From positions 124,001 to 188,000 of the forward strand of contig NZ_CP040753.1 in the NCBI RefSeq assembly GCF_006064855.1: a stretch of DNA of 64,000 nt, written 5' to 3'. The translations under genes and the position numbers were made by a program. The stretch's first letter is position 1. The number at the start of each line of letters is the position of its first letter. Below the pieces are notes generated by a model, which was given only the letters and a program-made list of their open reading frames with translations, did no database searches and was not told where the DNA came from. Source of the stretch: Sulfitobacter sp. BSw21498 (GTDB lineage Bacteria > Pseudomonadota > Alphaproteobacteria > Rhodobacterales > Rhodobacteraceae). Of this stretch, positions 30,479-38,466 are shown piece after piece.

Positions 30479-31234
30479 CTAGAGCACGATCGCTGCGATC
30501 AGGCGGCCATAATCGGCTTCTTTCGCGTGCGTGCTGCGACGATAGGAATAAAAACGATCCGCGTCGCTATAGGTGCAGTGCCGCGTCCATTCCGCATGGC
30601 CCACGCCCGCCGCACGCAGACGGTTCAGGCCAAAGCCAGCAAGGTCAAATTGCATGCGGCCGTCTGTGCCGTTGGCGAAATAGCGGGCGTATGTCGGGTC
30701 TTCGGCCAAAAAGGCATCGATGAACTCTGGACCGACTTCATAGGCGCGCTGGCTGATGCAGGGGCCGATTACAGCAGTGATATTTTCGCGTGTCGCCCCT
30801 AGGTCTTCCATCGCATCGACGGTTGCGGTCAACACACCGTCCAGCGCGCCGCGCCATCCTGCATGTGCGGCCCCGATGACGCCGGCTTCGCTGTCGTGGA
30901 ATAGAACAGGCTGGCAATCGGCGGTCAGGATCGACAGCGCCAAGCCCGGTGTTGCCGTGACCAAGGCATCGGCGCGGGGCTTTTCATTCAAGGGGACAGT
31001 GACGCTGACCACAGTCGCTGAATGAATCTGGTGCACGCCGACCAGATGATCCGGCGCGACCTCCATCGCGTCAGCGACGCGGGCGCGGTTAATCTCTACG
31101 ATCTCGCGCTGATCCGAACTGCCAACTCCGCAGTTCAGCCCCGCAAACACACCAGACGACGCGCCCCCGCGACGGGTGAAGAATCCGTGGCGCACATCGC
31201 CCAGACTATCGGAGGTGAGTATTTCCAGCGTCAT
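30479..31234 (-). CDS. pgeF: Peptidoglycan editing factor PgeF (YfiH/laccase-domain family)
   Basis: The 251-residue protein belongs to the DUF152/YfiH family. The conserved metal-type residues are GVHQIHSATVV near residue 64, LTADCQPVLFHD near residue 102, AAHAGWRGALDG near residue 121, and GPCISQRAYEVG near residue 150. In E. coli, PgeF removes wrongly incorporated L-Ser-containing precursors from peptidoglycan synthesis; older annotations call it polyphenol oxidase. It overlaps the upstream midA-like gene by 4 bases and shares its transcript. Confidence 0.92.
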   Translation of the reverse strand: MTLEILTSDSLGDVRHGFFTRRGGASSGVFAGLNCGVGSSDQREIVEINRARVADAMEVAPDHLVGVHQIHSATVVSVTVPLNEKPRADALVTATPGLALSILTADCQPVLFHDSEAGVIGAAHAGWRGALDGVLTATVDAMEDLGATRENITAVIGPCISQRAYEVGPEFIDAFLAEDPTYARYFANGTDGRMQFDLAGFGLNRLRAAGVGHAEWTRHCTYSDADRFYSYRRSTHAKEADYGRLIAAIVL

Positions 31235-32295
31235 GGTTCCAATCCTGGGGGCGGGTTCTGGTGCGGCGGGTAAATCCCCATCACTTTAAACAAATTTCCC
31301 ATTTCTGACGGATGCGTCAAGCGTTTATGTGCGGCGATATGGCTGTTCAGCGCGTCGTCTGTCATGCCCTTGGCAAGGGTTTGTGCGCGTTGCGTGATCC
31401 CGAGGCGCTCAAGAAAAACACCTTGCGGGGTGATACGTGTGTGCTTGGCCGGAGCCGCTGCTAGGGCAAGCTTTTCAAAATCGACGTGCGCTGTCAAATC
31501 GGCCTGACCCGGTGCTGTCAGCGGATCGGTCTTTTCGTGCCCCTGCAAAGCTTGCAACGTGTCGCCCAGACTGTGCCAATCGCCATAGTCGACGATTAGC
31601 GCGGCCCCGCCATGGGCTGCGATCCGGTCAGACACAGGGTGCAGCAGTGGGGCAAGCTGGGTGCAATCCTCTACCAGATCACCGGGCGTGGTATCCGCCA
31701 GCCGGTCGGCTAATGCTGGCTGCGGCAATTCTGGACCCAAGCCAAAGGTCAGTGCCCCGTCGGCCAGCCCAATCTGCCGTTCGCGCCACGATGTTTCCCC
31801 GCGGACAAACTGGCGGATAGGCAGCGCGTCGAAGAATTCATTTGCCACCAAATACAGGGGCTGGTCGGGCAGGTCGGCAGTGCCATCAGCCCAGGTCACC
31901 TGATGTCCGGCAAGCGTCTTGGCCTGTACATCGCGCAGCGTCGGTGATGCCTCGATCAAGGTGATCTGTGCGGCATCCGCAAAGCCGGGGACTTTACGCG
32001 CGGCCCGCAGCATATCTGCCATCAGGGTGCCACGACCGGGGCCTAGCTCTGCCAGAGTAAAGGCTTTGGGTGCACCTTGGGCGATCCAGCATTGCGCCAG
32101 ACACAGGCCCAACAGCTCTCCGAACATCTGACTGATTTCGGGGGCGGTGGTGAAATCGCCCTGTGCGCCAAAGGGGTCACGGGTAGTGTAATACCCCTGC
32201 GTTGGGTGCAGCAAGCAGGTGGCCATGTATTCGTCGATCCGCATCGGTCCATTGGACGCGATGCGGGTCTGAATCGTGTCGCGCAGGGTCGTCAT
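31231..32295 (-). CDS. SAM-dependent methyltransferase, MidA/NDUFAF7 family
   Basis: The 354-residue protein matches the DUF185/MidA family, whose mitochondrial member NDUFAF7 methylates an arginine in a complex I subunit during assembly. The SAM loop [16 protein letters not shown] is near residue 82. Other family blocks are [22 protein letters not shown] near residue 33 and [13 protein letters not shown] near residue 154. It overlaps both lgt and pgeF by 4 bases. The substrate in bacteria is inferred from the family. Confidence 0.93.
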   Translation of the reverse strand: MTTLRDTIQTRIASNGPMRIDEYMATCLLHPTQGYYTTRDPFGAQGDFTTAPEISQMFGELLGLCLAQCWIAQGAPKAFTLAELGPGRGTLMADMLRAARKVPGFADAAQITLIEASPTLRDVQAKTLAGHQVTWADGTADLPDQPLYLVANEFFDALPIRQFVRGETSWRERQIGLADGALTFGLGPELPQPALADRLADTTPGDLVEDCTQLAPLLHPVSDRIAAHGGAALIVDYGDWHSLGDTLQALQGHEKTDPLTAPGQADLTAHVDFEKLALAAAPAKHTRITPQGVFLERLGITQRAQTLAKGMTDDALNSHIAAHKRLTHPSEMGNLFKVMGIYPPHQNPPPGLEP

Positions 32296-33176
32296 GCGTT
32301 GCGCTTTGCCCGCAGAATGAAAAACAGTCCAATCGCGATCATCGGCAGGCTCAGCAGTTGGCCCATGGTCAGGCCCCAGCCGCCGACATGCCAGGCCAGT
32401 CCCAGCGGATTATCGGCGCTGACGAATTGCGCATCGGGTTGGCGCACAAATTCAACGGCAAACCGCGCGGCCCCGTATCCAGCCAGAAAGACGCCCCCGA
32501 TCAACCCTTCGGATTTCAACCCGCCGCGCCGCCATGCCAGATAGATCAGCAGCGCACCAAGGATCAGCCCCTCAAGCAGCGCTTCGTACAATTGCGAAGG
32601 GTGCCGCGCGCAGATCGTCGCGATATTGGGACAGTCCTGCGCCGCCACGGTCGGAAAGGCCACGCCCCACGGCAGGTCAGTCGGGCGGCCCCAAAGCTCT
32701 GCGTTGATGAAATTTGCCAGACGCCCCAGAAACAGGCCGGGCGCGAGGCCCAGAGCGACGACATCGCCGGTGGAGATTGTGCTGATGCCATGCCGTTTGG
32801 TAAACGCGATGGCTGCAAAAATCACCCCAAGCGCGCCGCCGTGGAACGACATCCCGCCTTCCCAGATACGCAAAATCTGTGCCGGATTGCTAAGGTAATA
32901 GCCCGGTTGATAGAACAGCACATACCCCAGACGTCCGCCCAGAATGACGCCGAGTATGACCCAGAACAGCAAATCCTCGACTTGCTGCTTGGTTATAACG
33001 GGGGTGTTGCCCGCCCAAAGCGAAGGCCGCTCAACGGCGCGTACAACGATACGCCAGCCGATCAGGATGCCGGCAATATAGGCCAGCGCATACCAGCGCA
33101 GGGCGACGGTCATGCCAAATAAGGTAAACGAGAATATCTCGGGTGACAGGTCGGGGAAGGGGAGCATTGCATTCAT
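32292..33176 (-). CDS. lgt: Prolipoprotein diacylglyceryl transferase
   Basis: Lgt transfers diacylglycerol from phosphatidylglycerol to the lipobox cysteine of prolipoproteins in the inner membrane. The 294-residue protein is multi-spanning. The conserved blocks are [15 protein letters not shown] near residue 100, [10 protein letters not shown] near residue 129, and [23 protein letters not shown] near residue 168, followed by [12 protein letters not shown] near residue 208. It is the first gene of a lgt-midA-pgeF operon of three overlapping genes. Confidence 0.97.
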   Translation of the reverse strand: MNAMLPFPDLSPEIFSFTLFGMTVALRWYALAYIAGILIGWRIVVRAVERPSLWAGNTPVITKQQVEDLLFWVILGVILGGRLGYVLFYQPGYYLSNPAQILRIWEGGMSFHGGALGVIFAAIAFTKRHGISTISTGDVVALGLAPGLFLGRLANFINAELWGRPTDLPWGVAFPTVAAQDCPNIATICARHPSQLYEALLEGLILGALLIYLAWRRGGLKSEGLIGGVFLAGYGAARFAVEFVRQPDAQFVSADNPLGLAWHVGGWGLTMGQLLSLPMIAIGLFFILRAKRNA

Positions 33177-33272
33177 GCGCTGATTGAGCCTGACCGCAAA
33201 CGGAAGTCAACCTTGCGAGAAGCCACATTGCACACCATATAGTGACCAACAGCCGATCAGGAGAGAATGACC

Positions 33273-33515
33273 ATGCAAACGCGCAACAAGATTTTCGACG
33301 ACATCTCGCAGATGATGACAAATGCCATGGGCGTGGCCCAAGGGGCAAAAACCGAAGCAGAGACCGCGATGAAGGGGATGCTGGACCGTTGGCTGGCAGA
33401 CCGTGATTTCGTCACCCGCGAAGAATTCGATGCGGTCCGTGCGATGGCCCAAAAGGCCCGCGAAGAGAACGAAGCCCTGAAATCGCGGCTCGATGCGATG
33501 GAAAACAAGGGGTAA
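33273..33515 (+). CDS. ubiK: UbiK/BMFP-domain accessory factor
   Basis: The 80-residue protein is a BMFP (YqiC) family coiled-coil, related to UbiK that helps ubiquinone-synthesis complexes at the membrane in E. coli. RNKIFDDISQMMTNAMGVAQG and the helix RDFVTREEFDAVRAMAQKA lead into ALKSRLDAME. I use the ATG at 33273 because AGGAG (33259-33263) then lies 9 bases upstream; the ATG at 33267 is only 3 bases away. A terminator follows. Confidence 0.85.
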   Translation: MQTRNKIFDDISQMMTNAMGVAQGAKTEAETAMKGMLDRWLADRDFVTREEFDAVRAMAQKAREENEALKSRLDAMENKG

Positions 33516-33848
33516 CGCCCTGCGCCGATTTTTCGGCCTTTGTAAGAAATGTGACCCACACCCGCCCTTCCGGCGGGTGTCTTTGTTTTTGGGGTGGCGA
33601 TTCTGTCGTGATTGCTGCCATTCGGGCGGCAGGCGCTACAGATTGCGGTTTATCCTGCATTTATCCACAAGATACTGAGGTTATCCCCTACCTTTCGTGG
33701 TTACCCCCAGAAAAAGACTTGCCTCATAGTCGCGTAACGCGCACCATATTTGGTATAGGTCGCTGATGACTTCAGCGAATTATGGTAGATGCACCCATGT
33801 ATTGATGTGCCTGCGCATATGAATACCCGGATCGAAAGAGGTGACCAC
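33516..33848. other. Intergenic region with terminator and DnaA-box-like cluster
   Basis: This 333-base gap contains the terminator at 33558, a perfect DnaA box TTATCCACA at 33661-33669, and two more TTATCC motifs at 33650 and 33681. No gene is supportable here. Confidence 0.5.
33558..33590 (+). terminator. Rho-independent terminator after ubiK
   Basis: A perfect 9-bp stem (ACACCCGCC with GGCGGGTGT) around a CTTCC loop is followed by CTTTGTTTTT. Confidence 0.85.
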
Positions 33849-34349
33849 ATGGCCCTGACAGAGCAGTATCTTGAAGAAGACATTCACCCCATCGACATCG
33901 TAGAGAATCTTGCGGCGTTCCATGATTGGGATTTCGACCGTATCTCGGATGAACAGATCGCTATGGCTGTCGAAGGGCAGTGGCGTACCTATTCCATCAC
34001 CCTCGCGTGGTCGGCATACGATGAAACACTGCGCCTTGTTTGCACGTTTGAAATGGACCCGCCTGCCGAAAAGCTGCCCGTGCTGTACCACCTGTTGAAC
34101 GATATGAACGACCAGTGCTGGACCGGCGCATTCACATATTGGCCGGAACAAAAGCTGATGGTGTACCGCTATGGGCTGGTTCTTGCTGGTGGTCAGGACG
34201 CCTCTGCGCAGCAGATTGATACCATGATTAACGCCGCTGTGACCAACGCAGAACGGTATTATCCCGCGGTGCAACTGGCGGTTTGGGGCGATCAGACGCC
34301 CCGACAAGCCCTTCAGGTTGCCATTGCAGAGGCGTACGGCCACGCATAG
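33849..34349 (+). CDS. YbjN domain-containing protein
   Basis: The 166-residue protein has a YbjN (type III secretion chaperone-like) fold, a family of unknown role linked in E. coli to stress and motility changes. The start is the ATG at 33849 behind GAGGTGA. Family-type blocks are EEDIHPIDIVENLAAFHDWDF near residue 9 and LPVLYHLLNDMNDQCWTGAFTYWPEQKLMVYRYGL near residues 75-110. It is followed, 35 bases later, by proC on the same strand. Confidence 0.87.
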   Translation: MALTEQYLEEDIHPIDIVENLAAFHDWDFDRISDEQIAMAVEGQWRTYSITLAWSAYDETLRLVCTFEMDPPAEKLPVLYHLLNDMNDQCWTGAFTYWPEQKLMVYRYGLVLAGGQDASAQQIDTMINAAVTNAERYYPAVQLAVWGDQTPRQALQVAIAEAYGHA

Positions 34350-34384
34350 GTGTATCCCCGAAACGTTAATTTAGGGGTACCGAT

Positions 34385-35200
34385 ATGAAAGATACGCGCA
34401 TCGCCAAAGACGGTTTGGTTCTACTGGGCTGTGGCAAGATGGGGTCTGCGATGCTGGCTGGCTGGCTGGCACGCGGGCTTCCGACATCTTCGGTTTATGT
34501 TATCGATCCGAAACCCTCTGATTGGTTGAAAGAGCAGGGCGTGCAGTTGAACGTCGATCTGCCCAAAGAACCGGCGGTTGTGCTTGTCGCCGTCAAGCCG
34601 CAGATGATGGGCGACGCACTGCCCACGTTGCAGGCCATGGGCAACGGCAAGACAGTGTTCGTCAGCGTTGCAGCCGGCACCACCATCGCGACATTCGAGA
34701 AAACGCTGGGTGAACAAACGCCCATCGTGCGCGCCATGCCCAACACACCGGCTGCCATCAGCCAAGGCATCACCGCGATCGTCGGCAATGCCCATGTAGA
34801 CGCCAAAGGCATGGACGAGGCCGAAGAGCTGCTGTCGGCCGTGGGCGATGTTGTCCGGTTGGACGAAGAGGCGCAGATTGATGCGGTGACAGGGGTCAGC
34901 GGCTCGGGTCCGGCGTATGTTTTCCACATGATCGAGGCAATGGCCGCAGGCGGCGTCGCACAAGGGCTCAGCCCCGAACTGGCGCTGAAGCTCGCCACGG
35001 CCACGGTCGCAGGGGCAGGGGCGCTGGCCAAATCCGCCGACGAAGGCCCCGACGAGCTGCGCGTAAACGTCACCAGCCCCAACGGCACCACGCAGGCGGC
35101 GCTGGACGTGTTGATGAACGAGACAGACGGCTTCCCTGTCTTGCTCAAGCGCGCGGTGGCAGCTGCTGCTGATCGCTCGCGCGAGCTCTCGAATGGCTGA
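34385..35200 (+). CDS. proC: Pyrroline-5-carboxylate reductase
   Basis: ProC makes L-proline from pyrroline-5-carboxylate with NAD(P)H. The 271-residue protein shows the nucleotide loop GCGKMGSAMLAGWL at residues 16-29, the RAMPNTPAAISQG block near residue 116, and the substrate-site ALTG-like segment VSGSGPAYVFHMIEAM near residue 172. Its end overlaps the CsaA-like gene by 8 bases, so they are in one operon. Confidence 0.96.
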   Translation: MKDTRIAKDGLVLLGCGKMGSAMLAGWLARGLPTSSVYVIDPKPSDWLKEQGVQLNVDLPKEPAVVLVAVKPQMMGDALPTLQAMGNGKTVFVSVAAGTTIATFEKTLGEQTPIVRAMPNTPAAISQGITAIVGNAHVDAKGMDEAEELLSAVGDVVRLDEEAQIDAVTGVSGSGPAYVFHMIEAMAAGGVAQGLSPELALKLATATVAGAGALAKSADEGPDELRVNVTSPNGTTQAALDVLMNETDGFPVLLKRAVAAAADRSRELSNG

Positions 35201-35531
35201 GATCAGCTTTGACGACTTTATGAAAGTCGACATTAGGGTCGGGACGGTCACCCGTGCCGAAACCTTTCCCGAGGCCCGCAAGCCCGCGATCAAGATGTGG
35301 ATCGACTTCGGCCCCGAGATCGGAGAGCGCAAAACCTCGGCTCAGATCACGGTGCATTACACGCCCGACGCTTTGATCGGTACGCAGGTGATGGGGGTGG
35401 TTAACTTCCCCCCGCGCCAGATCGGGCCGTTCATGTCCGAAGTGCTGGTGCTTGGGGTGCCAGATGAGAACGGGGCGATCGTGTTGATGCGCCCCACGCA
35501 AATCACCCCGAACGGAGGACGCCTGCATTGA
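35193..35531 (+). CDS. CsaA-like tRNA-binding protein
   Basis: The 112-residue protein is a CsaA-type OB-fold protein. The tRNA-binding signature is DIRVGTVTRAETFPEARKPAIKMWIDFG near residues 13-40, and the C-terminal FMSEVLVLGVPDENGAIVLM is characteristic. CsaA has been described as a chaperone and binds tRNA. It overlaps proC by 8 bases and the next gene by 4 bases. Confidence 0.9.
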   Translation: MAEISFDDFMKVDIRVGTVTRAETFPEARKPAIKMWIDFGPEIGERKTSAQITVHYTPDALIGTQVMGVVNFPPRQIGPFMSEVLVLGVPDENGAIVLMRPTQITPNGGRLH

Positions 35532-36478
35532 CCAAGCTCTTGATCGCCCGCCCCGCCCCGCCAGAAGTACATGCTGCCCTGTCGGATTTTGATGTGACCT
35601 ACCGTGACGACAGCGCCCCGCTGACAGCCGCCGAGATGCAGGACGCGCTGCGCGACTATGACGGGGTGCTGGCCACCTTGGGCGATCGGTTTTCGTCCGA
35701 TGTCTTTCGCAAGGTGGGGATGCCGCGCTGTAAAATGCTCGCCAATTTTGGGGTAGGGTATAACCACATTGATGTGGATGCGGCGAAAGCGGCGGGGCTT
35801 CAGGTCTCGAACACGCCCGGTGCCGTCACAGATGCCACGGCCGATATCGCGATGACGTTGATGCTGATGGCAGCGCGGCGTGCGGGGGAAGGCGAACGGC
35901 TGGTGCGGTCAGGCGAATGGTCCGGCTGGGAGCCGTCGCAGCTACTCGGGATGCATCTGACAGGCAAAACCGTCGGGATCGTCGGGATGGGGCGGATTGG
36001 CCAAGCGGTTGCGCGACGCTGTCACTACGGCTTCTCGATGGACGTGAAATACTTTAGCCGCAGTGCCAAAAGCGTCGCCTATCCGGCTGAACACGTTAAC
36101 GACCTCAAACGCTTGGTGGCCGCGGTTGATGTTGTCGTCATCGCGGTACCTGGTGGGGACGACACCCAGCACCTGATCAACGCGGATGTTCTGGCGGCGA
36201 TGCAGCCCCATGCGTATCTGATCAATATCGCACGGGGCAATATCGTGGACGAACCCGCCCTAATCAAGGCACTTCAGGCCGGCACCATCGGTGGCGCAGG
36301 GCTAGATGTTTACGAATTTGAACCCAAGGTGCCGCAGGCGTTGCGGGATCTGGATAACGTGGTGCTATTGCCGCATTTGGGCACGTCCTCGCGGGAGGTA
36401 CGTGTGGATATGTGGATGATGGCGGTTGAGAATTTGAAAGCTGGCGTCGCGGGCGAAACGCCTCCGAACCTCGTTTAA
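35528..36478 (+). CDS. D-2-hydroxyacid dehydrogenase (glyoxylate/hydroxypyruvate reductase type)
   Basis: The 316-residue protein is an NAD(P)-dependent D-2-hydroxyacid dehydrogenase. The nucleotide loop is GIVGMGRIGQAVARR near residue 152; the catalytic Arg is in LINIARGNIVDE near residue 236, the Glu in LDVYEFEP near residue 263, and the His in LLPHLGTSSREVR near residue 283. This arrangement fits glyoxylate or hydroxypyruvate reduction. It starts at TTG (35528) with GGAGG just upstream, overlapping the CsaA-like stop by 4 bases, and ends 3' to tdk on the other strand. Confidence 0.93.
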   Translation: MTKLLIARPAPPEVHAALSDFDVTYRDDSAPLTAAEMQDALRDYDGVLATLGDRFSSDVFRKVGMPRCKMLANFGVGYNHIDVDAAKAAGLQVSNTPGAVTDATADIAMTLMLMAARRAGEGERLVRSGEWSGWEPSQLLGMHLTGKTVGIVGMGRIGQAVARRCHYGFSMDVKYFSRSAKSVAYPAEHVNDLKRLVAAVDVVVIAVPGGDDTQHLINADVLAAMQPHAYLINIARGNIVDEPALIKALQAGTIGGAGLDVYEFEPKVPQALRDLDNVVLLPHLGTSSREVRVDMWMMAVENLKAGVAGETPPNLV

Positions 36479-37053
36479 CGGCCCACGGCCTCGCGCCAAT
36501 GACGGCGGCACAGAGAGATATAGGTCTCGTTGCCGCCGATCTGCACCTGTGCGCCTTCCTTGATCGCGCCACCCTGCGCATCTTGCCGCACCACCATCGT
36601 CGCCTTCTTACCGCAGTGGCAAATTGTGCGGACCTCGCGCATTTCATCTGCCAGTGCCAGCAAGGTCGCAGACCCGGGGAACAGCAGACCGCGGAAATCC
36701 ACGCGTAGACCATAGCACATGATCGGCACGCCCAGATCATCCACCGCACGCGCCAGTTGCCAGACCTGATCGGGGCTTAGAAACTGTGCCTCGTCGATAA
36801 AGATGCAGGCGCAAGGGCCGGAGGCGAGACGCTGTTCAATCTTGGCCAGCAAATCTTCGCCTGTCTCGAAGGTGTCGGCCTCATGCCCGATGCCGATGCG
36901 AGACGCGATGCGCCCGTCGCCCGCGCGATTGTCGAATTTCGCGGTCATCAGATAGGGCACCATGCCGCGTTCGACATAGTTATGCGCCGCCTGCAACAGC
37001 ACGGTCGATTTGCCCGCGTTCATGGTCGAATAATGAAAATAAAGCTTTGCCAT
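36475..37053 (-). CDS. tdk: Thymidine kinase
   Basis: Tdk phosphorylates thymidine in the pyrimidine salvage pathway. The 192-residue protein has the P-loop STMNAGKSTVLLQ at residues 9-21, the Walker-B-like FIDEAQFLSPDQVW near residue 80, and zinc cysteines in TICHCGKKATMVVR and ISLCRRHW. The ATG at 37053 gives the standard N-terminus MAKLYFHYSTM. It complements cdd, deoA, deoB and upp at 50-54 kb. Its 3' end overlaps the dehydrogenase gene by 4 bases. Confidence 0.95.
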   Translation of the reverse strand: MAKLYFHYSTMNAGKSTVLLQAAHNYVERGMVPYLMTAKFDNRAGDGRIASRIGIGHEADTFETGEDLLAKIEQRLASGPCACIFIDEAQFLSPDQVWQLARAVDDLGVPIMCYGLRVDFRGLLFPGSATLLALADEMREVRTICHCGKKATMVVRQDAQGGAIKEGAQVQIGGNETYISLCRRHWREAVGR

Positions 37054-37186
37054 GGCCCTCTTTAGCGTCAGGCAGCCGCCGCGTTCAAGATCGGGATGTA
37101 CCAGTTGGCGCAACCATCAAGAAACCGTCCAGACCGCTGCAGAAATGACCCACCGTCGCGGCGACGAACGGTGGGCCGCATCTAAT

Positions 37187-38311
37187 CTAGCCGCGACGCT
37201 GGACCAGAACGGAGCCTACCGAATAGCCAGCCCCGAACGAACAGATCAGGCCGGTATCACCATCGACCAGATCGTCAGAATATTTTGAAAACGCGATAAT
37301 GGATCCGGCAGAAGATGTGTTGGCGTAATCTTGCAGGATATTCGGCTGCTCGCCTGCTTCGGGCTCACGCCCAAGCACTTTGCGACCGATAAAGTCGTTC
37401 ATCGATTTGTTCGCCTGATGCAGCCAGAGACGCTTCAGGTCCGCGGCTTCGACCCCTTCGTGGGCCATGTGGCCGGCGATGTGTTCGGCGACCATGGGCA
37501 GCACTTCTTTGAACACTTTACGTCCGTTTTGCATGAACTGCATGTCACGCCGGTCTGCCACGCCATCGGGGCGCGAGCGACGCAAAAAGCCGTTGTTGTT
37601 GCGGATGTTGTTCGAAAACTCGGTCGCGCAACGGGTTGATTTGATTTCAAAATAGGGGCCAGCCGCATCCTCGGCGCGTTCGATCAACACAGCCGTTGCC
37701 ACGTCGCCAAAGATAAAGTGGCAGTCCCGGTCGCGCCATTCCAAGTGGGCAGAACAGATTTCAGGGCAGACCACTAAAGCCGACCGGATCGATCCCGACC
37801 GGACCATGTCAGCGGCGGCCTGGACGCCAAACGTCGCCGACGAACAGGCAACGTTCATGTCAAAGGCAAAGCCGTTGATGCCCAGCAACTGCTGGATTTC
37901 GATCGCGACGGCCGGATAAGCCCGTTCAAGGTTCGACGCGGCGCAGATTACGGCATCCACATCAGCGGCAGTCTTGCCTGCCTGTTTTAGTGCCTTTTGC
38001 GCCGCATCCAGCGCCATCTCGGCCATCAGGCCGGGTTCGTGATCTGATCGCTGACGCAGCAGCGGGTGCATCACTTTGGGGTCAAGAATACCCGTTTTAT
38101 CCATGACATAGCGCTGCTCGATGCCAGATGCCTTGACGATGAACTCCTCCGAGGAATGTTCTTTCGCAGGCAGCTCTCCTGCCTCGATCTCGGCGGCATG
38201 CTCGAGGTTGTACAGATCGGCATAGGCGTTGAACGCCTTGACCAGCTCGGCGTTGGTGATGACCTGTTCCGGCGTAAAAATGCCGCTACCAGTAATGGCG
38301 GGTGTGTACAT
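37187..38311 (-). CDS. Beta-ketoacyl-ACP synthase III-like (FabH family, long form)
   Basis: The 374-residue protein is a thiolase-fold condensing enzyme of the FabH type. The catalytic residues are visible: Cys156 in MNVACSSATFG, His298 in LWLHQANKS, and Asn331 in YANTSSAGS. It is about 50 residues longer than typical FabH, mainly from an N-terminal stretch of about 25 residues (FNAYADLYNLEHAAEIEAGELP). I recall a similar long form in Pseudomonas linked to feeding beta-oxidation acyl-CoA into fatty-acid synthesis, but that is a suggestion. The true substrate is unknown. It lies upstream of tdk on the same strand. Confidence 0.88.
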   Translation of the reverse strand: MYTPAITGSGIFTPEQVITNAELVKAFNAYADLYNLEHAAEIEAGELPAKEHSSEEFIVKASGIEQRYVMDKTGILDPKVMHPLLRQRSDHEPGLMAEMALDAAQKALKQAGKTAADVDAVICAASNLERAYPAVAIEIQQLLGINGFAFDMNVACSSATFGVQAAADMVRSGSIRSALVVCPEICSAHLEWRDRDCHFIFGDVATAVLIERAEDAAGPYFEIKSTRCATEFSNNIRNNNGFLRRSRPDGVADRRDMQFMQNGRKVFKEVLPMVAEHIAGHMAHEGVEAADLKRLWLHQANKSMNDFIGRKVLGREPEAGEQPNILQDYANTSSAGSIIAFSKYSDDLVDGDTGLICSFGAGYSVGSVLVQRRG

Positions 38312-38421
38312 GGGTAAACCTTTTTCAGCGTTGTCCGAGTAGGCCAAAGAACGGCTGCCGGGTCAAGACCAGCGGGGGCTGGCAGACAAGGGCAGGGGAC
38401 AATGAGGGGGAGGAAAGGGGA

Positions 38422-38455
38422 GACCTGCGCCAAGCGATCCGGCGCGGCGCAGGTC
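38422..38455 (-). terminator. Possible terminator of carB
   Basis: A perfect 10-bp stem (GACCTGCGCC with GGCGCAGGTC) with a 14-base loop lies just after the carB stop on the minus strand. The tail is pyrimidine-rich, not a real T-run, so this is a candidate only. Confidence 0.4.
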
Positions 38456-38466
38456 CAGGAGGGCGT

